A stretch of 64,000 nucleotides of DNA from Phocoena phocoena (lineage: Eukaryota > Chordata > Mammalia > Artiodactyla > Phocoenidae): assembly GCF_963924675.1 (NCBI RefSeq), contig NC_089220.1, positions 116,328,697-116,392,696 on the forward strand, in the 5' to 3' direction. Shown piece after piece: positions 24,601 to 32,745 of this stretch. The notes beneath the pieces are model-generated. The model made no database searches, had not been told where the DNA came from, and saw nothing but the letters and a program-made list of their open reading frames with translations. Both the position numbers and the translations under genes were made by a program. Position 1 is the first letter of the stretch. Each line of letters opens with the position of its first letter.

Positions 24601-24711
24601 CAGAGCATCGGCAGCAGCGCCAGCAGCAGCAGCAGTTCTCACTGCTCGCCAAGTCCTACCTCGTCCCGGGGCACCCCCAGTGCAGAGCCCTCCACCAGCT
24701 GGTCCCTCTGA
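5217..24711 (+). CDS. ARID3B: ARID3B, AT-rich interaction domain protein 3B (3' part, 7 coding exons joined)
   Basis: The joined exons 5217-5288, 5502-5574, 18210-18393, 19644-19918, 20037-20291, 21694-21795 and 24548-24711 total 1125 bp, 374 residues plus stop, about the last two thirds of the 561-residue human protein. All junctions are AG/GT and keep frame. Seen in order: the lead-in NGGLAWSDDADGG, the ARID helix-turn-helix domain (ELDSDPERKEFLDDLFVFM through RTQYMKYLYAYEC), a Ser/Ala/Pro linker, the REKLES domain (EEEQRLVQQAFQRNFFSM and MKIRING), and a Ser-rich tail ending TSWSL. The family binds AT-rich DNA in the nucleus through ARID and self-associates through REKLES; ARID3B partners ARID3A and acts in development and tumour growth. 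Paralogues ARID3A and ARID3C are less likely because the residues and the neighbours CLK3 and EDC3 match the ARID3B locus. The upstream coding exons lie before base 1. Confidence 0.97.
5502..5574 (+). CDS. ARID3B: ARID3B coding exon b (ARID helix 1)
   Basis: 73 bp, with acceptor GGGATTGCAG and donor AGAG|GTGAGT. It encodes LYELDSDPERKEFLDDLF and VFMQKR, the first ARID helix, and ends with one base of the Gly codon finished in the next exon 12.6 kb away. Confidence 0.97.
6650..7130. promoter_or_regulatory. Possible intronic enhancer-like element
   Basis: About 480 bp of AT-rich, low-repeat sequence with many homeodomain and GATA-type words (CTAATTAG, CAATTACC, TTTAATTATT, GTTATCTGG, AAGATAATG, TTTTAATCAG). 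Vertebrate intronic enhancers often look like this, but conservation cannot be measured here. Confidence 0.35.
7155..7240 (+). mobile_element. L2 LINE remnant
   Basis: AGACGAGGCGCTCCTTGAGG, CAGTGCTAGCACAGGGCC and related words match the common plus-strand L2 tail (gcaccttgaggacag ... cctagcacagtgcctgg). Confidence 0.55.
7629..7775 (-). mobile_element. MER5-like hAT-Charlie DNA transposon remnant
   Basis: On the minus strand it begins CAGTGGTTCTCATCAGG, typical of MER5 hAT ends. On + it starts GGTTTCTCAGC and contains GTAAATGTCCCCTGGGAGAC. Non-autonomous, with no coding capacity. Confidence 0.7.
9540..9606. repeat. Perfect 14-bp inverted repeat joined to a (CA)n microsatellite
   Basis: The arms TGTGCACGGGCACG (9540-9553) and CGTGCCCGTGCACA (9560-9573) are exact reverse complements around a 6-base loop TTTTTG. 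The right arm runs into about 17 CA units ending near 9606. Confidence 0.9.
11650..12290 (+). mobile_element. Old L1 LINE, 3' end of ORF2 plus 3'UTR (degenerate)
   Basis: It contains the familiar ORF2-end phrases TGCTGGTGGGAATATAAATG, TTACCCAGCAATTTCCCTTC and CATTCATTATAGCCAAAGAG, then the L1M-type 3' region ending GGGCTGTATACTTAAG. All frames are broken. Confidence 0.85.
13813..13941 (-). mobile_element. 5'-truncated retroposed fragment (L1 3'-end type) with target duplication
   Basis: An A-rich tail in minus orientation (TTAAAATTAAATTTAATT on +) is followed by ACAGCAGGTTCTTATTAG and a CACCACCACC run. The 14-bp duplication AACTATCAATTTTT occurs at 13799-13812 and 13942-13955. The assignment to L1 is by general resemblance. 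Confidence 0.6.
15589..15613. repeat. (TTGG)n microsatellite
   Basis: Six tandem GGTT units in ARID3B intron. A shorter GGTT run occurs near 22540-22560. Confidence 0.9.
15640..15760 (-). mobile_element. L2 LINE remnant
   Basis: AACAATCCCTGCCTTCATTG and GAGCTTACAATCCTCCTGGG match the inverse complement of the L2 tail. Confidence 0.5.
18210..18393 (+). CDS. ARID3B: ARID3B coding exon c (core ARID DNA-binding helices)
   Basis: 184 bp after acceptor CAATCACAG. It encodes GTPINRIPIMAKQILDLY through LVTEKGGLVEIINKKIWREI and the ITSAAFTLRT segment, the loop and helices that contact AT-rich DNA. The donor is CA|GTGAGT; the split Gln codon is completed by the first G of the next exon. Confidence 0.97.
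19498..19524. repeat. Perfect 11-bp inverted repeat (hairpin)
   Basis: ACAAAGGAGCA, spacer GGTTG, then TGCTCCTTTGT, 120 bp upstream of ARID3B exon d and just after a TTC/TCC-rich tract. Confidence 0.9.
19644..19918 (+). CDS. ARID3B: ARID3B coding exon d (end of ARID, Ser/Ala/Pro linker)
   Basis: 275 bp after a T/C-rich acceptor (TTCCCTCCAG). It starts YMKYLYAYECEKKALSSP, completes the extended ARID domain, then encodes a low-complexity linker (PSYSSSLFGYSP, a short Ala tract, LLSPPKIRFPILGLGSGSG). The donor AAAG|GTCTGC opens an intron of only 118 bp. Confidence 0.96.
20037..20291 (+). CDS. ARID3B: ARID3B coding exon e (linker and REKLES domain)
   Basis: 255 bp. It encodes DGVPVTTVPVPNRLAVPVTL, an acidic and basic helix (ALEQLRERLESG-type, here beginning TLEQ), and REKLES core motifs EEEQRLVQQAFQRNFFSM and QLPMKIRING. 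REKLES mediates homo- and hetero-oligomerisation and nuclear shuttling in ARID3 proteins. Acceptor GTTGTCAG, donor AGGG|GTGAGC. Confidence 0.96.
20292..21693 (+). other. ARID3B: ARID3B intron e/f (1.4 kb)
   Basis: GC-rich, with no repeat of note and no supported exon. A C-rich stretch with CCCCCCGCAG lies near 20825-20840. Confidence 0.7.
21694..21795 (+). CDS. ARID3B: ARID3B coding exon f (NAGNAG acceptor)
   Basis: 102 bp. It encodes AEDRAEASAAAVNLTTSS and then IGSINMSVDIDGTTYAG, the second half of REKLES. The acceptor reads CCCCAGCAG, a tandem NAGNAG site. The first AG, used here, keeps an Ala at the junction as in the human reference; the second AG would delete it without shifting frame. 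Donor GCAG|GTGAGG. Confidence 0.95.
21993..22200 (-). mobile_element. CHR-type tRNA-derived SINE (near full length)
   Basis: A T17 run at the left edge corresponds to the A tail. On the minus strand the head GGGCTTCCCTGGTGGCGCAG, the A box region and the B box GGTTTGTGCCCC are intact. Located in the last ARID3B intron. Confidence 0.93.
22678..23045 (-). mobile_element. Long-form CHR SINE with internal tandem units
   Basis: About 368 bp. Its tRNA-like head lies at 22950-23045 on the minus strand, and its body is built of repeated GGGCTTC..GTTGC units, including two nearly exact 24-bp copies of GGGCTTCCTCTAGTTGCGGC. A 10-bp duplication CCAGCTGACT flanks it at 22668-22677 and 23046-23055. Confidence 0.92.
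24320..24480 (+). mobile_element. Possible L2 LINE remnant
   Basis: Words such as CAGCCTGTAGGCACCTGCAG and GGCACCTGGCGCAGCGTC resemble the L2 tail (gtaagctcc ... cctggcacagcg). Weak similarity, just before the terminal ARID3B exon. Confidence 0.35.
24548..24711 (+). CDS. ARID3B: ARID3B terminal coding exon (Ser-rich tail and stop)
   Basis: The acceptor is CACTCGCTCAG. It encodes GVLFAQKPVVHLIAGSAPQS, then a serine-rich tract partly written as AGC repeats within a GCAGCAGCAGC run, and ends SAEPSTSWSL with TGA at 24709-24711. The 3'UTR follows directly. Confidence 0.97.
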
Positions 24712-27058
24712 GGGGCAGGACCCAGCTCCCAACTGCCTCCACCCTCCCCTCGAGAGTGGAGGAAGCTGATGCACAGAATTTACCTCATCTCATGGAGCCC
24801 ACATCAAACACCATTTGGCCAGATGTTGAGAGTTTGGACCTGTCCGTCTGTCCAGGCTCCATCAGGTCCTGCTGTACTCTAGAGGCAAGGAGAGGCTGGA
24901 GGGGCCTGACGGGGCAGCGTTGTCCAATCAGGGATTGTCCTGGAGAGCTGGGCGGGGTCTGTGGGCGTCCAGCTTCCTCCAGGGCTCCCAGGCCACCTCC
25001 CATCCCGGGCACAGTGTATTGACAATCTGTAAGCTGACACAGGGCTGGAGGCCCTCCACATCCCTTCCCCTTTAATTTATTTCCCTTCCCCTGCCTTCTG
25101 CCGTGACCCCAGGGTCACTGGTCTCTTCCCCTGCTCAGTCCCCCAGTCTTTGACTCCAGTGTGGGGCTGCTAGGAGCCAAGAGCATGTCTTTGTGGCCCT
25201 TCTCTGCTGAGCATGGCATGGGGTCCTCCCAACCCACCTTGCGTCCCATGTTTGGTTCTTGGGGTGTGGGTCTCTCAAATTCAAGTCTTGAAGCAGTCCT
25301 CAGGGCCCCATATCCCCCTTTTAATGGTCCCAAGACAGGGATCATGAGGGCAGTCCTCAGGACCCAGGGCCTGCTGGGCATCTGCTGAGGGAGAGGCAGA
25401 GCCTCAGGGGCTGCCCAGGCAGGCCCTGGCACCCACTCCACTGACCCTTTTCTGACCCTGCCAGACCTCACGTCCCCACTCATCCCTGTTGGCCAGCTCT
25501 CCCAGGAAACAGCCCACTTGTCCCTTGGGCCCCTCTTCTTCTCGTGGGGCCCAAACCTGCCAATGTCAGGTTCACTGAAATACCTCAGATTTGTAACTGT
25601 TGATGTTTGATTCTTCAGGAAGTATTTGCATCTCTGAAATCTTTTTTATATGTGTTTGCTGACTTTTGTGTTTTTTTTTACTTAAAAATTTTTATTGTTG
25701 TTATTGTAGCACCAAAGAAATGAAAACAGATCACCCCAAAAGCCGAGCAAATGATTTGGTACCCCAGCCCCTCCGGCCCTTCCCTAAGACCCCAGTGAGG
25801 GTGCGAGCGAGGCAGCAGGAAAGATGACTCAGGGATCACAGTGGCAGGAGGAGGTGGAACGGAGAGGCCCGCTCTCACGCAGGTTGGATCGTGAAACCAC
25901 ACCGGTTCTCAAGATGGCCCTTGACCCATTTCCCACCAGAGCAGGGCAGTCCCAAACCCCAGCGCCCAGTTCACCAGGGTCGGGGCAGGGCATCTTCCCT
26001 TCACTCAACATTCCCACCTCAGGGCAGGAGTGGGCTGTGGAGGCCATGGACCTTGGAGAAGTTGAGCTGCCCCAGAGGGTGAGGAGATGCTGAAAGAGCT
26101 CTGTCTCTCCTCTTGGACCCTGGGGTGGAGTGGGCTGTTCCTGTGTCATAAAGAAGAGGTGATTCTCACACAAGGCTCGCCTCTCAATCGAGTAAGCCCT
26201 GCAGTGTTCAGTGGAACCCCACCTGCTGTGACATCGTCGCGCTGTGGTGGTGGGAGACCATGGTGGCACAAGCCCACGCACGACCAACGCTCAGTCCATC
26301 TAGGAAAGGAAAGGGAAATCATATGCTTGAGCATAAAACACGTACCTCAGCCCAGTGAGCTGCAGCCGCCCTGACTGCGTCTTCTCTCCCTTCCCTAGCC
26401 CTCCACACTGTCTCACACTCACACATACTCACACACAGCCCCATCCATTGGGGGCTGACCCTCTCCTGGCCTCACCAGGGCCTGTCAGAGAAGGGCGTCT
26501 GAGGTCTGTGTCAGGGAGGAGCCCGGCTGGCTGGCGCTGGGCCCACTTGAAGGCGTCGCAGACATTTGGCCAGTGTGTCTTTCTCAGGGCTTTGGTCACA
26601 AAGGATGGACTCTTCTCACCTGGAGGACACAGGGGTGGTGCACTGTGTCTTCCTGGTTGTTGGATCCTCTCCCTTTCCTCAGGCAGCTTGCCCAGCTTGC
26701 CCTCTCAGCAAGCCCTCGCTGCCCTCAAGGGCAACAGCAGGGTCTCAGCCTGAAAGCCCGAGGGTGGGAGCGCCGGCAGGTGCCCCCAGAATGGGGCCCT
26801 GGGCCAAGAGGAGCTCTCCTGACGTTGCAGGCCTGAGGTCACATGGCAGCCATTGGCCAGGGCCGCTCCGTCCCCTCCCCCTCCCCATCTTACTTGTATT
26901 TAACCAGGAAAAAATGTGATAGCACATGGGTAGCCTAGGCAGTGGATAAATACCTCAGAAGTCCCCTTGCAGCAAGTGTCTGTATATGTTGTGGTCATTT
27001 TCTATCTTACATGTTCTCGAATGTTTATATTTCAATAAACCTCTACCTCTTCACACAA
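24712..27058 (+). other. ARID3B: ARID3B 3' untranslated region
   Basis: About 2.35 kb from the stop codon to just past AATAAA at 27034-27039. No splice-supported coding sequence lies in it. It contains five CTCAGGG heptamers (miR-125 seed match) at 25299, 25403, 25828, 26018 and 26583, and four TACCTCA heptamers (let-7 7mer-A1) at 24781, 25581, 26343 and 26951. The 3' boundary is inferred from the poly(A) signal and the similar length of the human UTR. Confidence 0.75.
27034..27039 (+). terminator. ARID3B: ARID3B poly(A) signal AATAAA
   Basis: Canonical AATAAA in a T-rich context (ATGTTTATATTTC upstream). The expected cleavage is about 27050-27060. It is the only canonical plus-strand hexamer in a good context after the ARID3B stop. 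Confidence 0.75.
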
Positions 27059-28439
27059 GCAGGTCTCGCGGGCGCTTTCGGTGACTCTTTCATTAGACAG
27101 TACTAGGGAAGAGGCGAGGACCTTCAGAATGAAAGGGGCTAAGTGAACTACTCCTCTGATTCCTTGATTTTTTCCTAACCCTTCTCTTCGCTGCTCACCC
27201 ATCGTTTTCCCAAAGCGCTTACTCTCAGCCTGTCTTCTGTATTAGCTGGGCACTGCTGACATTGCATGATCACCAAAACCGACTCCCCTGGTGTCACGTC
27301 AGGGTCCCAGCAGGCACAGGGCCAGGGGTCTCCTCCATGAGCAAGCCCTCTTTGAGCTCCTGCTGAATAAGTACAGACCCCACGCTCACAGAGCTCACAC
27401 TCTTGTCTGGGAGGCACACACGACTCTAGACAAAAACCAAGTCTTTAGAATACAGCATGACTGGGACCAGTGGGGTAGATAAATGCTGGAGCAGCTCACT
27501 AGGGAATCTCTGGAAGGCTTCCCAGCAGCGGACATTTCAGCTAGAAGAATGAGGTGGCCAACTGGAGACGTGAGGAAGAGCAGAGGAAGTGATACATGTG
27601 GAAGCTCGGTGGCATCAAAGGACCTGGCGTTGGGGAACTGTGGGCAGTGCCTAGGGTTGGGGGGTGCTGGAAAAAAGTGTGGCTGGGGCCAGGATGGAGC
27701 CCAGGCTAAGGAATTTGGGCACCATCCTCTGAGCATCGGGACCCTGCTGTCATGTTTTAAGGAGGACGTAGGCTTAGAAAGAGGCTTTTCTAGAAGGGTG
27801 ATCTGGAGCTGGGAGACATTCTAGGCATGGACACCCTGGGACACTGCCACTGAAACAGGCCTATACCCAGACTGCTCAGCCTTTTTCTCTGCCACGATAT
27901 GCATCGTATGGGCACAACCTGGTTTTGGCAAAACCAAAAGAAATGGGCAGAGGGGTAAAGCACTGGGTGGGTTTGTGATTGCCCATCTCCATCCATGACA
28001 ACATACACATCGCCTGTCTGCAACCTCTGAGGCATGGGGAAGGGGGTGTCTCTCTGCCATTTTGAAGTGCTAGAAAGTGAGGGTGACACTGGGACAGTCT
28101 TGAACCTCTCACTGACTTTTTAAAATCTTTTGAAAGAAATAACCAACCCTTTAGTACTTTAATTACTAAACCAATAGTTGGGATCACACGTCACAACCTT
28201 CTGTGACACACCAGGAGGCTGCCACATGGAGATTCAGTGGGCCTGGTATGGGAGGAGGCCCAGAGATGAGGAGAAGCAGGGTCCAGAGACATTTGAGTTA
28301 GAAGTATGGAGTGGATGTGAGGGGACGCTGAGGGAGAAGTGGCAGCTGAATAAGCCTCCTGATAGAGATGGAGAATCTGAGAAGACCAAGGCACTGAGCC
28401 ACTGCAATTCCATCCCACTTTAAATTAACAGAAAAAAAT

Positions 28440-29110
28440 ACAGGAGAATATCTAAGACCTCGAGAAAAGGAAGAATTCCTCAGACTAGACCCTCCGAGAA
28501 AAGTTCATCAAAAGATACCATAAGATAAAAAGACAAACTGGGAGGAGGTGCTTGTAACACACAACTAGTCAGAATTTCTTTTCTTTTTTTTTTAAAATGC
28601 TTATTGGTTTTTTTTGTTTTTTTTTTTTGTTTTTTTTGCGTTACGCGGGCCTCTCACTGTTGTGGCCTCTCCCATTGCGGAGCACAGGCTCCGGACGCGC
28701 AGGCTCAGCGGCCATTAAATGCTTATTGTTAAGACAAAAGCAAAAAGAAGGATTGAGGAGAGGGGGCAAAGTCATGAACAGGTGTTTGGCAGAAGAGGAA
28801 ATAAAATGGTCCTCATTAGTAATCAGGGAAATGCACAAAAATCCATTCCACACCATCAGATTGGCACAAACTGTAGTCTTAAAATACCAGGCCTTGGTGA
28901 GGATGGGCAGCAATGGGAACTCTCACAGATTGCTGGGGGGCGGGGGTAAATTAGCCTAACTCTGGAAAACACTTTGGCTGTACCTAGTAAAGTGGAACGT
29001 GCCCATGCCCTGGGGCCCAGCAATTCTGCTCTCAGGTTTGTACCCCAGAGGAACTCTGAACGTGTGCCCCAGGACATGGGATGGCACTGATGGTAATCAG
29101 GAGACTGTGA
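28440..29110 (+). mobile_element. Old L1 LINE ORF2 remnant, interrupted by a SINE
   Basis: The ORF2 phrases CTCATTAGTAATCAGGGAAA, ATGGGCAGCAATGGGAACTC and GGGCCCAGCAATTCTGCTCT are recognisable. The copy is degenerate and split at 28607-28715 by a SINE insertion. Confidence 0.85.
28607..28715 (-). mobile_element. 5'-truncated CHR SINE nested in L1
   Basis: Only the tail half of the SINE is present (GCGGGCCTCTCACTGTTGTG to CAGGCTCAGCGGCCAT); the tRNA head is missing. The duplication AAATGCTTATTG flanks it at 28595-28606 and 28717-28728, so the element was truncated at insertion rather than later. Confidence 0.9.
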
Positions 29111-29119
29111 AATTACCAA

Positions 29120-29480
29120 TTACTGAACACTGGTGTATGCCAGGTGTGGTTTAAGTTCTTTGCATGAATTAACTCGTTTGCTCCTCTACACATTTATGAG
29201 TTTGGAGGCGCAGAGAGGTTGAGTGAGTAGCATGAGGTCCCAGAGCTGTGAGAAGAGCAGTCGGTGGCTACGGAGTCCAGGATCTGCCCGAACCACGAGC
29301 GAGGCAAAGCACTCTGTGCTCAGTGTCTCATTTAATACTGCACCCATAGACCTGTGAGGCAGAGACTTCGTTCATTTTACAGATGAAGAAACTGAAGAGC
29401 AGAAATGTGCACGAGGTCACAAACGTAGTGAATGGCAGGGCTGGGAACGGACTCTAATGCAGCTGTCCAACTTCTCCCGC
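29120..29480 (+). mobile_element. MIR SINE remnants (two fragments)
   Basis: The first fragment contains GTTTAAGTTCTTTGCATGAA and TTAACTCGTTTGCTCCTC. The second contains ATTTTACAGATGAAGAAACT and GAGGTCACAAACGTAGTGAA, the MIR core and 3' end. Confidence 0.65.
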
Positions 29481-29499
29481 AGATGCCTCTTTTCAATTA

Positions 29500-29985
29500 G
29501 GGCAGAGGTAACCCGGCGCGGTTACGAGAGGGAGGCAGGACGCGGGGAGGGGAGTCTGATTATCCCACGTCTCGGCTCTGGCCCCACCCGACCCCCCAAG
29601 CCTCGCACAGCAGGGGGGGTCACCTGAGGGACGTGAGCATCTCCGGGACCAGCTTGCCCAGCCACGAGCCGCAGCTTCCCCCACCTCATTGGCCAGGGCT
29701 GGGCATGTGCCCTCCGCGCAGCCAATGGGGCGAGCGGGGGGTGGGGGACGGCTGGGAAGGGCCTGGGGCCGCGCGGCGCTTGGAGGGTCGGTCCGGCGCC
29801 GGCAGCGTCTCTGCCCGCCTCCCTATGAAATGAAGTGCCGGTTAACGCCCGGAAAGGAGGGGGAGTTGGTGGCTTGGGACTTATGAAAGAGAAGGTTTGT
29901 AATCACCACCGGAAGGAAAGGGAGAAGGAACCGACCAGACCAGCAGGACTGAGAAGAGTGGGAGCCCCTGCTGCGCTTGTAGACA
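29500..29985 (+). promoter_or_regulatory. CpG-rich promoter-like block with candidate first exon
   Basis: A CpG-rich segment about 2.4 kb past ARID3B. Opposed CCAAT boxes, ATTGG at 29688-29692 and CCAAT at 29722-29726, lie 34 bp apart, and GGCGCCGG and CGCGCGGCG words follow. Downstream, an ETS word ACCGGAAGG (about 29908) precedes a good donor ACA|GTGAGT at 29986. It could start an upstream CLK3 5'UTR exon, because human CLK3 is annotated with transcripts starting close to ARID3B's end, or an unrelated noncoding RNA. Confidence 0.45.
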
Positions 29986-32584
29986 GTGAGTACAAACCCC
30001 GTCAGCAGCTGGGACACAGGGACACACAAGAAGGCAAGGGGGTGGTGGGGTGGCCTTCTGTGCCAGGGGAACAAACCAGAGCCGGGTCTGAGATAAGCCG
30101 GTGGAGGGCAATGCTCCGCCTACCCGGAGGGCCTTTGGGACAGGGTGGGCAGCCATCTGGTTTGGAGGCATTCCCTCGTAAGGGACCCAAATCGCTCAGG
30201 CCCATATGAACAGACAGGAGGGGTATTTATTCTCCGACACCAGGGTATGTGGAGGAGCCCAAGGGCAATGGGACCTGGGGCTGGCCTCAGGAAGGGTCTG
30301 GAACCCAGAAGCGCTGCCCGTGGAAGGTATTCCTCCCCTCCTGAAGACCAGCTCAGCCTGACGCCTGAGCTACAGAGCAAGGTGAGATGACCATCCCAAA
30401 GGTCAAGTTTATGTCTTCTGCATGCATGAGACCCCCTGGGCTGAACCAAAATCTCTCCATCCCAATTTCAGTTTCTGGGAATCGTCAGCTCCATTTACTC
30501 TTACTGAAATACACCTTTTTCCGCAGAGAAAAACGGCGGTTGACAGCTCCCCAGTTTTATGTGTCCAGTTTTCAGCCCAGGAAAGATTACTCTTTTGTCC
30601 TAAGTCCAGTGACCCCCAGGAAGGAGACCATTGGTTCAGTTGGGTTCAGCACCCAGTGCTGGACCAATCAGTTGAGAACTTGGCAGCCCCCACAGTAGCC
30701 TGTATATGGCAGGGAGGGCAGAGAACATTTTGTGGAGGACGATGCTGGAGAAACAATCCCGAAGATGTTCTGTCCCATTGCCCTGCCAGAGTCCCCCTCT
30801 GCAAAACCCTGCTTCACTTAAGGCAGTAGATGGGGGGAGCGTTCAGTGACAGCATCGAGGATGGTTCTGGGGGGCATGTGGCCCAGCTGACAGAGCTCTG
30901 TAGGGGAAGGAAGCACAGAGGAGGGTGGGGAGGGAAGTTCAGAAAAAGAAAAATGGCCCGTTGACCTTGAGGGGGGATGTCAACCCTAAGCCGGCCTGGC
31001 CTGTGGCCATTAAAGATGGTCCTGCTATCAAGCTCAGAATAGGCAGTGTGAAATGAGAAACCACCTTTCTGGGACAGGTTAGGGAACCAGGGGGCTTAGC
31101 TGCTGTTTTGCTGTGTGACCTAGGGCAAGTTACTGCCCTTCTCTGGGCAGTTTCCTGTCTGTGAAATGGAAACTGTAGAGTGATTTGAATGAAGCACAAG
31201 TGAAATGAAAACTCACTTTGAAAAGCCTAAAGCCCAGTGCCTAAGGCCTTCACCAGTAAGACAGAGCAGAGGGTCCCAGCCATCACTCTGCTGGCACTGG
31301 GGCAATGAGTGGGCCAACCAAGCCCCACGAGGACCCCAGCATCCCCACTTGGCCACTCCCTGCCCAGCTCTACTCTGAGCCACAGGGTCCCCCTGGGAAA
31401 GAGCCAGGTGGCCTCAACCACTGAGAGTCAGGAACCCTGTGCCGGCGTGAGCATTTCAGGCCCTGTGGCAGGTGGGGGACAAGGACAGCCTCTTACTGCA
31501 GCCACCTGCAATAGGCCTGAGAGACTTTGGCCTTGGGGGCTAAAGGCATAGCTACAGGGGCCTCCCCTCTCCCCAAGAGTCTATTTCCCCACGTGGTTTC
31601 CCGAGGCCTATCGATCCAGGCCCTCTGTGCCAGGACTGCCCGGCTCCCTGGGGCTGGGCCAGGGGCTGACCTCAGTCTCTTGTGCTGCGGAGCGAGGCTG
31701 TGAATCTGTTCCCTCGTGGCTCTGGGCCTCAGTCTCCACGCCACCTTTCTTCCCCAGCCTGGGCACTGCCCCTGGCTGCTTCTCAGATGCTCCTTTCCTC
31801 TGGTTCCAGGGCTGTGGCTACGATCTGGAAGCAGATGAGGCAGAGGCTGACCCCCACAGAGGGCGCAGAGGCAGGGCAGGTACCAGGTATGCGGTAGCTC
31901 CAGCTCTGCCGGGGAAGGGTGGGCAGTTGAGGAATCCAGGAGAACCAGCAAAGGTCCAGGCTGGAGGGACCCTTCGAGCCTCTGTTTCCCCCTCCAACTT
32001 GTGGATGGGGAGACGAAGGCAGAGAGAGAAACTGGGCCTGGGTCCCACAGGGAGGCAGGGGTCACTCTGCCTGTCCCTCTGGAGAATCCCCAAATGCTAC
32101 CTTCAGGATTTGAGAGGCGGATGGAGGCTCCTGTCCTCCCAGCGCTGGAGCCCTTGATGCTCGGAGCTGCACCAGCTCCTGTTCCCTGTGGAGACAGTTC
32201 CCAGCCTGAGGGTCCACTGACAGATCTGCCCCGCTTCCCTCGGGATCCCCAGAGAGCAGCTGAGGCAAAAGACAGGATCCCCCACCCTGTCCAGCTCCTC
32301 CACGTAGGGTCATAAAGATGAGGCCCTTGGTCAGAGTGAAACAGGATCCAAGCACTAACAGTATTCAAGCTCCTGGTTGTGGGCATTGCCTATCACTGGT
32401 GGCTGCACATTATATCAGATTGTTTCCTGAACTTAATAAGAAGTGTAGACAATGCCTTGTTGGTGGAACAGTGGATAGACTTTGTGACTGAAGCCCCATA
32501 CACAGTTGGTCTTGGGCACATCTCTGTGGTTTTATGGCTTTAATACTGACTCACCCAAACTGGACCCCAGGTATCAGGAAGCTT

Positions 32585-32745
32585 AGGGGGACTGGAAGCA
32601 GGCACTGTGCTCCATGCACTGTCTCGTGTAATCCTCACATCGTCCTTTGAGGTAGGCACTGTCAGTACCCCCATTTTGCAGATGAGGAAACTGAGGCTAA
32701 GGCTCACCTAGTTGGTTGGTGGAGAAGCTGACTCCAGCACAGGAC
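32585..32745 (+). mobile_element. MIR SINE remnant
   Basis: It contains TGTAATCCTCACATCGTCCT, then CCATTTTGCAGATGAGGAAA and CTGAGGCTAAGG, the MIR core. Confidence 0.75.

Noticed and set aside
5217..24711. ARID3A or ARID3C instead of ARID3B
   Set aside because: Linker, REKLES-adjacent and Ser-rich tail residues fit ARID3B, and synteny with CLK3 and EDC3 is the ARID3B locus.
31493..32386. 297-codon minus-strand ORF as a gene
   Set aside because: The GC-rich region favours long chance frames. The peptide shows no recognisable domain and no coil-like pattern, and neighbouring remnant exons use other frames.
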